Assembly (NCBI GenBank): GCA_020633335.1
Contig: JACKDU010000009.1
Span: forward strand, 1-64,000
Length of the DNA: 64,000 nt
DNA from: Myxococcales bacterium
GTDB taxonomy: Bacteria > Myxococcota_A > Polyangia > Nannocystales > Nannocystaceae
Direction: 5' to 3'
The notes beneath the pieces were generated by a model. That model ran no database searches, was not told the origin of the DNA, and saw nothing but the letters and a program-made list of their open reading frames with translations. Positions 17,355-26,853 of the stretch are shown piece by piece (position 1 is the first letter of the stretch; each line of letters opens with the position of its first letter). The position numbers and the translations under genes are program-made.

Positions 17355-18149
17355 ATGACCGGCCGCGCCGACCACCCGAGCCCCGACTACACCACGCTGG
17401 GGGTGGTCGATCTGCTCCCGTTCCTCCGCGGCCGCGGCTTCGTGCTCGTCTTGGCCGGCCTCGTCGACGTCCGTCCGAACGGCGCGGTGGTAGCGAGGCT
17501 ACGCCGCCGCTGTCCCGGGGTCCGGGTCGGCGTGGTCCCTTCCTTTGTCCTCCTGGAGGCGCCCGCTGATCTCCAGGTAGCCCTCGGGCCGCAGCTCCGC
17601 GCGCAGGGGATCAGCGATCTCTGGGTCCCGCGTGGCTACTATCTCTTTCTCGACGGCGAGCTGCTCGGCCACCGCAGCGACGCTCCTCCCACGACCTGGG
17701 TGAGCTACACGCCCGTCCTCGGCGTGGCCGCCGTCGCGCTCGTCGATCGACTCCTGAACGGCCGCTGGGGCAGCGTCGTGCGCCAGCTGCCGGGTTCGCT
17801 CGAGCTCTCGATCGGGATCCCGGTGATCTCGTACTTCGATCGGGTCCTCGACCAGCACTTCGCCAGGCGGTCCCCCACCGGAAGCTCGCGCGAGGACCAG
17901 CGCCGCACATCACCACCACCGCCGCCACCGCCACCGCCGGCCGAAGCGTGCTGGTCCAATGATCCCTTTGCGGCCCTCGGGATCGACGCCACGGCGACGA
18001 ACGCCGAGATCAAGGCGGCCCATCGCCGCCGGACCCTGGAGTTCCACCCCGACCGCGCGAGGTCGGAGGAGGATCGGCTCGTGCGCGAGGAGGTCCAGAG
18101 GCACCTCAACCTCGCGTACAACGCGATCCGGCAGCAACGCGGATTCTGA
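17355..18149 (+). CDS. Protein with C-terminal J domain
   Basis: A 264-aa protein starting at MTGRADHP (17355); an in-frame ATG at 17322 is possible. The N-terminal 180 residues are of unknown fold with mixed alpha/beta character (VVDLLPFLRGRGFVLVLAGLV, ISYFDRVLDQHF). A run of nine prolines links to a J domain at 205-264: DPFAALGIDATATNAEIKAA, then HPD in TLEFHPDRARS. J domains recruit and stimulate Hsp70 ATPases; placement at the C-terminus is typical of specialised co-chaperones. The gene is divergent from the HTH protein gene, so the roughly 265-bp intergenic region may serve both. Confidence 0.85.
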   Translation: MTGRADHPSPDYTTLGVVDLLPFLRGRGFVLVLAGLVDVRPNGAVVARLRRRCPGVRVGVVPSFVLLEAPADLQVALGPQLRAQGISDLWVPRGYYLFLDGELLGHRSDAPPTTWVSYTPVLGVAAVALVDRLLNGRWGSVVRQLPGSLELSIGIPVISYFDRVLDQHFARRSPTGSSREDQRRTSPPPPPPPPPAEACWSNDPFAALGIDATATNAEIKAAHRRRTLEFHPDRARSEEDRLVREEVQRHLNLAYNAIRQQRGF

Positions 18150-18265
18150 CGCGGGGCTTTGGGGTCGTGATGCGACTCACGCTTCTGGCACTCGCGGGCG
18201 CGGCTCTTGGCGTCAGGGGCGTAGCGACGTCCAGGCTTGCTCGAGGAGGCGATGCGCGCGATCGT

Positions 18266-19429
18266 GTGAAGGTGAGGCGGCGGGTTCAAGTGGCTGGCTC
18301 GGTCGTGATCGGTCTGGCGCTGGCCTGCCAGCCCGACGGCATGGGGGCGTTCACGAGCACACCGTCGACCTCGCTATCGCCGATGTCCACGAGTGAGGCA
18401 GCGAGCTCGTCGACGTCGGTGAGCGGCGCGACGTCAGCGTCGGCTGGGACCTCGTCGACGACGGGTACGGCGTCGACGTCGGGCGCGGATGTGGCGTCTG
18501 GGGGCTCGTCGGAGCCGGTCTTCGACATGGGCGTCAAGGACCTCGGCGACGACAAGCCCGCGGGGTGCAAGGGGAAGATCGACTTCCTCTTCGTGATCTC
18601 GCGGTCGCTCGTGATGCGCTTCAACCAGGAGAAGCTGATCGCCGCCTTCCCGAAGTTCATGGAGACCATCGAGGCGAAGTTCGCCGAGTTCGACTTCCAC
18701 ATCATGGTGGTCGATGGCGACCCGGAGTGGGGGTTCTCTACCTGTACCGACGACTGCCCGCTCCTTCAGTGCAAGGTCGGAGAGCCCTGCTGCTCGGTCG
18801 GCTCTTGTCCGGGGTGTGACCCGCCGATCAAGACAGGCGATCCTTGCTGTGGCGTGCCCGACTACCCGTGCGAATTCCTCGACCTCGTCACCGAGTGCGA
18901 CGAGACCATCGGCGCCGGCAACATCTTCGCGGCGGGAGCCAACGCCGCGAACAAGCCCTGCAAGATGCCGAGTCCCGACCGCCGCTACCTCGTCAGCGGC
19001 GATCCTGGGCTGGTCGAGTCGTTCTCCTGCATGGCCCAGGTCGGCACCAGCGGGGGAGGCGCCCTCGGTGAAGCGATGACGAGGGCGCTCTACCCCGAGA
19101 TCAACGCGCCCGGCGGCTGCAATGCGGGCTTCCTGCGGAAGGACGCGCTGCTCATGGTGACCTTCATCGGGGGCCTCGACTACACATCCGAGGGAGAACC
19201 TTCTTCATGGGCCGGAACTGTGCTCGGGATCAAGGGCGATCCCGGCGCGGTGGTCTTCCTGGACATCCTCAACCCGGACTGCTCCTCCCCCAACGATCGG
19301 ATCTGCGAGTTCGTCAAGATGTTCCCGTACCACATAGTCGGCAGTTCGAAGGCCGCCGACTATGCGCCGATCTTCGAGGCGGCGACAGACCTCGTGGCGG
19401 AGGCCTGCGCCGAGTACGTTCCGCAATAG
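18266..19429 (+). CDS. Lipoprotein with VWA-like domain
   Basis: The frame is open from 18167. The GTG at 18266 is preferred because it places VKVRRRV directly before the signal peptide VAGSVVIGLALAC; the N-terminal ATG at 18167 would add a second, unneeded hydrophobic stretch. From 18266 the product is 387 aa. After a Ser/Thr/Ala linker, GKIDFLFVISRS resembles the first strand of a von Willebrand A domain, but the usual metal-site DxSGS is here ISRSL, so the MIDAS is degenerate. A Cys-rich middle (CPLLQCKVGEPCCSVGSCPG) follows. It is similar in style to the many myxobacterial VWA lipoproteins; function unknown. Confidence 0.8.
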   Translation: MKVRRRVQVAGSVVIGLALACQPDGMGAFTSTPSTSLSPMSTSEAASSSTSVSGATSASAGTSSTTGTASTSGADVASGGSSEPVFDMGVKDLGDDKPAGCKGKIDFLFVISRSLVMRFNQEKLIAAFPKFMETIEAKFAEFDFHIMVVDGDPEWGFSTCTDDCPLLQCKVGEPCCSVGSCPGCDPPIKTGDPCCGVPDYPCEFLDLVTECDETIGAGNIFAAGANAANKPCKMPSPDRRYLVSGDPGLVESFSCMAQVGTSGGGALGEAMTRALYPEINAPGGCNAGFLRKDALLMVTFIGGLDYTSEGEPSSWAGTVLGIKGDPGAVVFLDILNPDCSSPNDRICEFVKMFPYHIVGSSKAADYAPIFEAATDLVAEACAEYVPQ

Positions 19430-19430
19430 G

Positions 19431-21068
19431 TCAGCCCGCGATCTGGGCGACGGCTGGGTACCCGGTCGCCCCGAAGCCGCCCGCCCAGATCTCGCCGAAG
19501 GAGCCGATCGCCAGCGTCAGGGCCATGTGCACGGCATTGGCGTCCTCGCGGACGTAGGACCAGAGGGGCGTGGTCTGCTTGAGCGGCGCGTAGGCCCGGA
19601 CCACGAAGGCCGCCTCGCTCCCCAAGGGACCACCGGAGGCAAGCAGGGCGTAACCCGCCGGGCTCCAGAGCAGCTCGCGGGCGGCGTAACCCTTCGTCGG
19701 CCAGGTGCCGATGTCGGCGTGCCACGTCAACCCTTCGATGTCATGCACCTCCAGCATCCCTGTGGGCTCGCACGGTTCGTTGCAGCGGTAGCCTGCGCTG
19801 AGCACCCGGCCCACGTCGTCGACGGCAACGGCCGTCGCCCCGCTCTGCATACCGAGGCTTGGGGAGGCGACGAGCCACTTCTCGCCCTTGGTGAGGGGGT
19901 TGAAGCGATAGATGAAGTGGCGATCCCAGGGGACATTCTTGTCGTCCTGGTGGTACCCGAACACCTCTCCAACCATCACGAGCTCGTCCCCGGCGAAGGC
20001 ACAGTCGCGGACCGTCTCCCTGAACATGTGCTCCTCATTTGCGCCTTGGTAGTCGAAGCTCCAACTCATCGGGTTCTGCCCCGGACGGTACAACCACGCG
20101 GCCGCATCCTTGCCGTCGATCCCCACCGTCGGCGCACTGCCGCAGACGGCGACGCCGTCATCGTGCAGCGCGAGCGCGGCCGCCTCCTCCCCCTGGCTGC
20201 CGAGCCGGAGGTTCTTGATCGGCTCGCCCCACGTCGCCAGCTCGCCGAGCCACCAGCGGGGCGCGCCGTTGTCGTAGCGGAGGAGCAGGAGGTAGGTGGT
20301 CCCGTCCGCGGCGACCTGGAGGTCGAGCGCCGCGCAGGTCTGCCCGCCGAGGAGCGTGACAACATCCGCGTCCCACCACGCTCCTGACTTGTCGCGCCGC
20401 CGGAGGTAGCAGCGCGGATCATCGTCGACGTAGCGGGTCCCGAGCTCGAGGAGGTCGCCGCTCGGGAGGACGCCCATCGCGGCCACGAAGCCGCCCTCGC
20501 CCACGTCCGTCTCCCAGAACCCCTCGCTCCCGGGTTTCGGCAGGGCGATCGCGTAGGTCGCCTCCGCGGGCTCGCCCTCCTCGTCCGCGCGCCATGGGAT
20601 CAGCGTCAGCGCGTGCTCGCCGTTGTCGAGGCCGGTCAGCGCCGCGATCTCGCCGACGAAGATCCCCTCGCCCGAGGCCATCAGCTCGCGCTCTTCGCCG
20701 CTCTCGAGCGTCATCCGCACGCCGTCGGCCTCATCCGCCGCGACCTCGATATGGATCGGCCCGTTCTGATGGATCGGCGAGGGCCCGACCTCGACGTGGT
20801 TGATCGTAGGCGGGCCCGCGGGCGTGCTGCCCGTCGTTCCGGGCGCCTCGGGCTCGCCGGTGGTCGACGAGGATGACCCTTCGCTGTCGGCCCCGGTCGG
20901 CGAGGTCGCGGTGATCGTGACGCTTGCGCTGCCGACCGAGCCGGTCCCACCGCTCGACGAGCCGCCCTCGCTCTCGCGCGCGTCCAGAGCGTCGTGGTAG
21001 TCCCCGAGGGCCGCGAGGCCGCAGGCGGGCAGGAGCGCGAGGAGCAGGAGCGGCGTCGACGTGCGCAT
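19431..21068 (-). CDS. Lipoprotein with propeller-like repeats
   Basis: A 545-aa lipoprotein. The signal peptide MRTSTPLLLLALLPAC is followed by a Ser/Thr/Gly linker (40-90). A beta-sandwich-like region (INHVEVGPSPIHQNGPIHIE) occupies 95-170, and 180-545 carries repeated strands of the type VAAMGVLPSGDLLELGTRY and AVAVDDVGRVLSAGY, consistent with a propeller. GAAGG lies about ten bases before the ATG. It lies 15 bp upstream of nothing shared: the next minus-strand gene stops at 21084, so 21068 starts 15 bp after it and the two are probably co-transcribed with the kinase gene. Confidence 0.82.
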   Translation of the reverse strand: MRTSTPLLLLALLPACGLAALGDYHDALDARESEGGSSSGGTGSVGSASVTITATSPTGADSEGSSSSTTGEPEAPGTTGSTPAGPPTINHVEVGPSPIHQNGPIHIEVAADEADGVRMTLESGEERELMASGEGIFVGEIAALTGLDNGEHALTLIPWRADEEGEPAEATYAIALPKPGSEGFWETDVGEGGFVAAMGVLPSGDLLELGTRYVDDDPRCYLRRRDKSGAWWDADVVTLLGGQTCAALDLQVAADGTTYLLLLRYDNGAPRWWLGELATWGEPIKNLRLGSQGEEAAALALHDDGVAVCGSAPTVGIDGKDAAAWLYRPGQNPMSWSFDYQGANEEHMFRETVRDCAFAGDELVMVGEVFGYHQDDKNVPWDRHFIYRFNPLTKGEKWLVASPSLGMQSGATAVAVDDVGRVLSAGYRCNEPCEPTGMLEVHDIEGLTWHADIGTWPTKGYAARELLWSPAGYALLASGGPLGSEAAFVVRAYAPLKQTTPLWSYVREDANAVHMALTLAIGSFGEIWAGGFGATGYPAVAQIAG

Positions 21069-21083
21069 GGGACGTTTCCTTCT

Positions 21084-22097
21084 CTAGAAGCGGCCAGAGA
21101 GGGCGACGCCGCCGAAGGCGACGCCGGCTTGGGGAGTGAGCGAGAGCGCCCGTGCGGGGCCATTTCGGCGGCCGGAGATCAGGAGCCCCACACCCGCGCC
21201 GACGAGCGCCGCAGAGGCGACGCCGAAGCCGATCTCGAGCTGGAGGGCCCGGTGCGCCTCGATCTCCAGCGCCTCGATCCGCGCGTCGTCGTGCTCGCCA
21301 GAGGTCTCGAGCTTTTGCTGGAGCTCGCGGACTTCGCCGGCGATCGCCACGTCGCGGAGGGCCGCGTACACAAGCCCGCCGATCGGCAGCGCCGCGAGGC
21401 CGAGGATCGTCGCGCCCGCGATCGTCTTGGGAGACGCGCGAAGGCGGTCCGTGCTCATCGTCGGTCCCGCGAGCGCGCCCGGGTCGAGGAGCGCGACCGA
21501 CCTCCGCGGAGCCGCCTTGCCCTCGCGGACCGGGGGCTGATCGTCAGGCGAGCTCGCGGCGTTCGTCGACGCGACCATTGCCTTCTGCGAGTCGGTGTCG
21601 GGGCGGAGATCGACGACCACCGCAGCCCCGCGATCTACCCCAAGGACCGGAATCTCGGCGACTTCCGTCCCGCCTCGGGGACGCGCGGCCGCACCACTCC
21701 TCCGGGGCGTCGGCCCCGAACACTCGATCGCCGCGAGCGTCGCCCGCCGGCTCTCGAGCCCCGTCCGATGCTTCGCTTCCAGATCCCCGCGGACCAGCAC
21801 CTCATCCAGAACCGCTCGCGCCCGGCAGAGGTGCTGGCGATCGCCGTCGAGCTTGTTGGCCCGCCGCCAGGTGTTGAAGGCCTGGAGGGCCGCGATCGCG
21901 GCGTCCTCGGGCGACTCCGCAGCTCTCGCGCGCGCCGCATAGCCGGCCGCTTCCTTCATATACGCCGCAGCCGGATCGTCGTCGCCACGCGCGGTCGCGG
22001 GCGTGACCGCGACCCCCGCCCCAGCAACGGCGACGAGCGCAACGAGGGCCTGTCGGAGCGACATCACGCGGAAGAATACCGCCCTACTCGCCGACAT
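21084..22097 (-). CDS. Exported membrane-associated protein of unknown function
   Basis: A 337-aa protein. The start at 22097 (MSASRAVF) has GGGAG seven bases upstream and overlaps the kinase stop by 14 bp; ATGs at 22124 and 22064 are alternatives. A signal peptide (ALVALVAVAGAGVAVTPATA) precedes a helical region with AAAYMKEAAGYAARARAAES, like the accessory proteins often encoded next to myxobacterial kinases. Two membrane helices lie near 235-258 and 290-315, separated by a short coiled coil. The C-terminal LTPQAGVAFGGVALSGRF has the alternating pattern of an outer-membrane strand. The overlap suggests that it works with the kinase. Confidence 0.78.
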   Translation of the reverse strand: MSASRAVFFRVMSLRQALVALVAVAGAGVAVTPATARGDDDPAAAYMKEAAGYAARARAAESPEDAAIAALQAFNTWRRANKLDGDRQHLCRARAVLDEVLVRGDLEAKHRTGLESRRATLAAIECSGPTPRRSGAAARPRGGTEVAEIPVLGVDRGAAVVVDLRPDTDSQKAMVASTNAASSPDDQPPVREGKAAPRRSVALLDPGALAGPTMSTDRLRASPKTIAGATILGLAALPIGGLVYAALRDVAIAGEVRELQQKLETSGEHDDARIEALEIEAHRALQLEIGFGVASAALVGAGVGLLISGRRNGPARALSLTPQAGVAFGGVALSGRF

Positions 22098-23697
22098 GCG
22101 CGCTCCCGACCCTCCGTAGCGCATCGAGCGAGACTCGCTGGGTGCTCTGCCCCCCAGCTCGCGGCTCCAAGCGAACGGCCTCCGCGATCCGCGTGACGCA
22201 CTCGCGGTCCATGGGGTCGAGCTCCGGCCCGACCGCGGCGACGAAGAGCCGCCCCTCGTCCGTGAGCGTCAGATCCAGCGACGTCTGCTCGCCATCCTCC
22301 GCCGCGATGCAGGCCGCGATGTCCGTCCAGACGGCGGCGAGCTCGGGCGCATCCACCAGAGACTGCGTGCGCGCCGAGGACGACTCGGGCACGACCAGGG
22401 ATCCCGTCGTCGCCTCGCGCTCTGACGGCGGCGGCGAGGTCACAGGATGAACGAGGATCACGAGGAGCGCCCCGAGCATCGCGCTCAGCGCGGAGCTGAT
22501 GACGAAGACCCACCACGGGATCCGCCCGCTCGTGTCCGCGACCACATCCACGCGTCCGCCCCCGACCTCAGTCGCCCGGCTCCTCAAGCCCTCGGGAGCA
22601 ACCATCGTCCTCGGCTCCTCGGACGCCACCTCAAGCCCAAGCTCCGCCGCGACGACCTCGAGCTCCTCGCCCATCTCGACCACCGATCCGTAGCGCCGCT
22701 CGGGCTCCACGCTCATGGCCCCCCGAAGCGCCCGCTCGAGGAGCTTGGGGATCCCGAAGCGCCCCTCATCGACCTCGTCCATCCGCCCCGGCTCGCGCCA
22801 GCTCGCCGGCGGCTGCCGCCCGGTCGCCAGCTGCCAGAGCATCACCCCGAGCGCGTAGATGTCCCAGAGGATCGTCGGCGGCGCGTCGCCGGCCTCCGGC
22901 GGCACGTAGCGCGGCGTCCCGAGGACGATCCCCGCCCGCGTCAACGCCCGTCCCTCGGGCGGCGTCAGGTAGGGTCGATCCTCGACGTACCAGGCCGCCT
23001 CGAGCCGGGCGATCCCGAGGTCGACGAGCTTCACCCGATCGCCGGGCCCGTCGAGGAGGATGACGTTCGACGGCTTCAAGTCGCGGTGGATCACCCCGGT
23101 CTCGTGCAGCGCCGCGAGCACGTCGCAGAGCTGGAGCCCGATCACGACCACGCGCTCGGGCGCGAGCGGACCCTCGATCTTGTCGAGGCTCCGCCCCTCG
23201 AGGCGCTCCATCACCATGAAGAGCCGCCCCTCCTCGTCGCGGTCGAAGTCCCGGACCTCCACCAGCCCGGGGTGGCTGAGCGCGTCGAGGATCTTGAACT
23301 CCCGGGCGAAGCGCCGCGCGCTCTCCGGCTTCCGCGAGAGCCGCCGCCGCAGGATCTTCACCGCGACGTGCCGCCGCTCCGAGGGCAGGAAGCGCGCCTC
23401 GTAGACCGAGGCCATGCCCCCGCGGCCCAGCTCGCCGAGGAGCTCGTAGCGCCGGACGAGGACCTTGCCGGTATGCTCGCCGGCTCCGCCCGGGAGCAGC
23501 GTCAGCTGTCGCCGGGACGGCTCGGGCTCGGGTTCAGGTGCAGGCTCGCCCGGCGAGCTCGCGGGCGCCGGGCCGGCCTCGGCCACTGGCGGAGACGCTC
23601 CCGTGGGAGGCGGGAACTCGGTCCATGTCGGAGGCGGCGGGGTGGGGGTCGGCAAGGGTCGTCCTCCTCGATCTTGGATTATGAAAAACATACCCAT
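22084..23697 (-). CDS. Hanks-type Ser/Thr protein kinase, single-pass membrane
   Basis: About 537 aa from the ATG at 23697 (a second ATG follows at 23691). A Pro-rich N-terminus precedes the kinase domain: GRGGMASVYEA, VAVKIL, HRDLKPSN, VDLGIARL (DLG in place of DFG) and GTPRYVPPE. A membrane helix (WVFVISSALSAMLGALLVIL) is near 400-425. The C-terminal 110 residues (LAAVWTDIAACIAAE) are a putative periplasmic sensor or output domain ending in conserved charged residues. It is translationally overlapped by the next gene and is part of the accessory element. Confidence 0.9.
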   Translation of the reverse strand: MGMFFIIQDRGGRPLPTPTPPPPTWTEFPPPTGASPPVAEAGPAPASSPGEPAPEPEPEPSRRQLTLLPGGAGEHTGKVLVRRYELLGELGRGGMASVYEARFLPSERRHVAVKILRRRLSRKPESARRFAREFKILDALSHPGLVEVRDFDRDEEGRLFMVMERLEGRSLDKIEGPLAPERVVVIGLQLCDVLAALHETGVIHRDLKPSNVILLDGPGDRVKLVDLGIARLEAAWYVEDRPYLTPPEGRALTRAGIVLGTPRYVPPEAGDAPPTILWDIYALGVMLWQLATGRQPPASWREPGRMDEVDEGRFGIPKLLERALRGAMSVEPERRYGSVVEMGEELEVVAAELGLEVASEEPRTMVAPEGLRSRATEVGGGRVDVVADTSGRIPWWVFVISSALSAMLGALLVILVHPVTSPPPSEREATTGSLVVPESSSARTQSLVDAPELAAVWTDIAACIAAEDGEQTSLDLTLTDEGRLFVAAVGPELDPMDRECVTRIAEAVRLEPRAGGQSTQRVSLDALRRVGSAHVGE

Positions 23698-24114
23698 GGG
23701 GCGCTGCACAAGGGCCGGTACGGCGAAAGAGCGCCGCGGCGCGCGGATTCGGCCGTCAGGAGCCGCCAATGCGTCGGCGATTGCCCCCACCACGCGACGA
23801 CGAGGCACCGCGTTTGCTCACAACTTGGAGCTTTCGTCGAGGTTGCCAGCGCTCCATGCCGCGATCGCCTCATGGCGACACGAGGGCGACGGCACGCCAA
23901 TGGCCGGCCGACCGACTATGGCCAATATGTCGATCCTGGAGACAGTGAACTCTCGTTTTCGTACGTATGTTCGATCTAAATCTGTTGACCAGGGGGGGGG
24001 GGCGGCATCCAAGATGGTCTCCAATCGATTCTCCCGCGGCGGCAGAGGGCCCCCGGGAGGCCCCCTTCTTGTGCCTCGAGGCGGAGCGCGCCCGAGGATC
24101 CAGGAGTCGCGCCG
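23698..24114. other. Intergenic region with G11 tract and possible promoter
   Basis: A 417-bp gap between the divergent kinase and small-protein genes with lower GC than its surroundings. It contains TTGACC at 23985-23990, immediately followed by A and a run of eleven G (23992-24002). If TTGACC is a -35 box, the G run would sit in the spacer, where its length would alter promoter strength; the -10 candidate near 24008 is poor. No convincing gene is seen in it. Confidence 0.45.
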
Positions 24115-24543
24115 ATGTGCCGAAATTCCACTGAAATCAAGCTCCTGCCCAAGACGCAGTACGACTTCACCTACCTCTCGAACGGGGCGACCCAAACCAT
24201 CGTCCTCCAACCGTCGATCTCCGTGGCCGCCTATTACCGCACCCATCTCCTCATCCGGGTCCACTCCCTGCAAATGGACGCCGGTCAGTCCGTCGAATTC
24301 CAGCTCGACAACACGCTCCCCAGCGACGAGGACCCCTCCGAGTTCATCGACCGCGGAGTCTCGGGAAACCCGCTCACGACGGTCACTATCACCAGCAGCA
24401 CATCGACGCCGGTCCTCCTCTCGGGCACGGCGACCGACCTCCAGGCCGGCCTCCGCGTCCGCTTCATCGCCACGCAGGGGAGTGTCCCCTCGACCCCCTT
24501 CTTCGTCGAGCTCAGCGCGGTGCTCGTCCTTTGCGACTTCTAG
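24115..24543 (+). CDS. Small conserved-family protein (paralogue A)
   Basis: A 142-aa protein with no signal peptide, starting MCRNSTEIKLLPKTQYD. It is rich in beta-prone residues and contains no obvious catalytic residues. It is clearly paralogous to the 139-aa protein encoded downstream twice: both share LLPKxxxDFTxLS, SIVL/TIVL, the YY-R-x-x-L-x-x-R-x-H block, a SDEDPSEF/SSEDPAEF motif and a terminal PFFVELSA/PFWVELSA. The shape (single compact all-beta domain, multiple copies) would suit a structural or coat-like protein, but this is a guess. It is the first gene of a plus-strand set with 24580 and 24856. Confidence 0.75.
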   Translation: MCRNSTEIKLLPKTQYDFTYLSNGATQTIVLQPSISVAAYYRTHLLIRVHSLQMDAGQSVEFQLDNTLPSDEDPSEFIDRGVSGNPLTTVTITSSTSTPVLLSGTATDLQAGLRVRFIATQGSVPSTPFFVELSAVLVLCDF

Positions 24544-24579
24544 CGCGGCGACCCCTCCAAACCCAGTAAGGCGGAAAAC

Positions 24580-24801
24580 ATGCTCCTCTACCAGAACAAC
24601 ACCCGCTTCAAGGCCATCGTGACCCTCCAGGTCCAGAGCACCGAGAACCCCGCCGAGGCGCTCTCGATCGGCGGCAAGCTCGCCAAGAAGATCGCTGCCC
24701 AGCCGGGCAGCGTGATCGACTGGGAGGTCGCCCCCGGCGACGGGATCACGCTCCTCAACAACACCGCCGCGACGATTGTCGGCGTCCGCAACGCCCCCTA
24801 G
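24580..24801 (+). CDS. Small protein of unknown function, duplicated
   Basis: A 73-aa protein (MLLYQNNTRFKAIVTLQV). The sequence is beta-rich and ends in DWEVAPGDGITLLNNT and a short GVRNAP tail. The last 28 codons plus the following intergenic DNA are repeated at 32173-32257, where they are fused to an IS66 remnant. It lies between the two members of the 140-aa paralogue family, implying a shared function. No family was recognised. Confidence 0.7.
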   Translation: MLLYQNNTRFKAIVTLQVQSTENPAEALSIGGKLAKKIAAQPGSVIDWEVAPGDGITLLNNTAATIVGVRNAP

Positions 24802-24992
24802 AACCAAACCCAAAACCCACTCAGACGCTTCTCCAAGAGCCCCAAAGAGGTACCCATGTCCGGCATTCTCGTCCCCATCCTCCCCAAACAGCGTTTCGAC
24901 TTCACCTGGCTGAGCTCCAGCGCCAGCAAGTCGATCGTCCTTCACACGGCGCTCAACGTGGTACCCTACTACTACTTGCGCTTCGCCCTTCG

Positions 24993-24999
24993 CCTCCAC
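24993..24999. repeat. Target-site duplication, left (CCTCCAC)
   Basis: CCTCCAC here and at 27951-27957 flank the insertion sequence. The undisrupted paralogue at 32312-32731 contains it once, at the matching position, which proves the duplication. Confidence 0.9.
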
Positions 25000-25221
25000 T
25001 GCGTTTTCCGGACCAAGTTGGGCACTGATTCCGGCCACTTGGGCACTGATTCCGGCCGGACCTGGGCACCGATTCCGGAGCACTTGGGCACCGATTCCGG
25101 AGCACTTGGGCAGCGCGATTTCGCGCCCCTCGACCGGCCGCCTGAGCGGCTCCTGACGAGCGCGTAGCGATCGGTGTGACCCCGCGAACCCCGTCGAGCG
25201 GCCAACCGCTCACCGTGGGCC

Positions 25222-26853
25222 ATGGAGCGTCACGCCATGCGAAAGATCCGAGAAGTCCTCCGCCTCAAGTACGAATCTGCCCTCAGCCACCGTTCGATCT
25301 CCGCGTCGACGGGGATGTCGAAGGGCTCCGTCAGCGACTACCTCCGCCGCGCTGGGGAGGCCGACCTCACCTGGGAGATCGCGCAGGGGCTCGACGACGC
25401 CGAGCTCGAGCAGCTCCTCTTCCGCGACGTCGGACGGAACCTCCCGCCTCCGCGTGCGCCGATCGACTTCGAGTGGATCCACCGCGAGCTCCCGCGACAC
25501 GGCGTCACGCTGCTGCTGCTGTGGAACGAGTACGCCGAGGCCGTCGCCGCCGGTGATCGCGGCGAGCGGCCCTACGGCTACAGCCAGTTCTGCGAGCTCT
25601 ACTCGCGCTTCCAGGGGCGCGTCGACCTGGTGATGCGACAAGACCACCGCGCCGGCGAGAAGGCCTTCATCGACTACTCGGGGAAGAAGCCGGTGATCTG
25701 GGATCGAGAGACCGGCGAGGCGATCGAGGTCGAGCTCTACGTAGCTGTCCTCGGGGCCAGCAACTACACCTACGCCGAGGCGAGCCGATCGCAGGGGCTC
25801 GGCGACTTCGTGATGTCGACGATCCGCGCCCTCGAGTACTTCGGCGCGGCGCCCGAGATCCTCGTCCCCGATCAGCTGCGGAGCGCGGTCTCGGGGCCCG
25901 ATCGCTACGATCCAGACCTGAACCCGACGTACGCCGAGATGGCCGCCCACTACGGCACCGTCGTGATCCCGGCGCGCCCTGCCAAGCCCCGCGACAAGGC
26001 CAAGGTGGAGAACGGGGTCCAGCTCGCGCAGCGGTGGATCCTCGCCTGCCTCCGGAACCGCCGCTTCCACAGCCTCGACGAGCTCAACGAGGCGATCGCC
26101 GAGCTGGTGGAGCGCCTCAACACCCGCCCCTTCGTCAAGATCGAGGGCACGAGGCGCTCGCGCTTCGAGGCGCTCGATCGACCGGCGATGAAGCCGCTGC
26201 CAGCGGAGCGCTACGTGCTCGCGCGATGGAAGAAGGCGAAGGTCGGCCCCGACTACCACTGCGAATACGACGATCGCTACTACAGCGTCCCCTGCGCGCT
26301 CGTCGGCCAGCGTGTCCAGCTCAGGGCGACGGCGACGACGATCGAGATCCTCCACGGCGATCGCCGCGTCGCCGCCCACGCGCGGAGCTACGGGCCCAAG
26401 GGGATGGTGGTCACCGACCCCTCGCATCGTCCGCGCTCGCACCGGGAGTACGGCGAGTGGCCGCCGTCGCGGATGATTGCCTGGGGCGAGTCGCTCGGGC
26501 CGAGCGTCGCCGAGGTGGTCCGCCGGATCCTCGAGTCGCGGCCGCACCCGGAGCAGGGCTACCGCTCGTGCTTCGGCCTCTTCCGCGAGCTGAAGGGGAT
26601 CGAGCCTGCGCGGGCCGACGCCGCCTGTCGTCGCGCCCTCGAGATCGGCTCGCCGACCCGCAAGAGCGTGCAGGCGATCCTCCGCCGCGGCCTCGACCGC
26701 GTCGACATCCGACCTCCGCCGCCGCGGCCGCGCCTCGTCCACGAGAACCTCCGCGGCGGGGACTACTACGACCAGAAGGAGATGGAGAAGAACCATGACC
26801 GAGAACCAGAGAACCACGACATCCATGACGCATGTCCCGATGGACATGTATGA
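25222..26853 (+). CDS. istA: IS21-family transposase IstA
   Basis: About 543 aa from 25222; the ATG at 25237 (MRKIREVLRL) has GGAG nine bases upstream and may be the true start. An N-terminal helix-turn-helix (HRSISASTGMSKGSVSDYLRR) is followed by the DDE integrase core: FIDYSGKK with the first Asp, VPDQLRSAV with the second, KPRDKAKVEN with Glu. A C-terminal beta-barrel region contains YYSVPCALVGQRVQLR. It cuts and joins the element ends with the help of the ATPase IstB. The final 59 bp overlap a small open frame. Confidence 0.93.
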   Translation: MERHAMRKIREVLRLKYESALSHRSISASTGMSKGSVSDYLRRAGEADLTWEIAQGLDDAELEQLLFRDVGRNLPPPRAPIDFEWIHRELPRHGVTLLLLWNEYAEAVAAGDRGERPYGYSQFCELYSRFQGRVDLVMRQDHRAGEKAFIDYSGKKPVIWDRETGEAIEVELYVAVLGASNYTYAEASRSQGLGDFVMSTIRALEYFGAAPEILVPDQLRSAVSGPDRYDPDLNPTYAEMAAHYGTVVIPARPAKPRDKAKVENGVQLAQRWILACLRNRRFHSLDELNEAIAELVERLNTRPFVKIEGTRRSRFEALDRPAMKPLPAERYVLARWKKAKVGPDYHCEYDDRYYSVPCALVGQRVQLRATATTIEILHGDRRVAAHARSYGPKGMVVTDPSHRPRSHREYGEWPPSRMIAWGESLGPSVAEVVRRILESRPHPEQGYRSCFGLFRELKGIEPARADAACRRALEIGSPTRKSVQAILRRGLDRVDIRPPPPRPRLVHENLRGGDYYDQKEMEKNHDREPENHDIHDACPDGHV

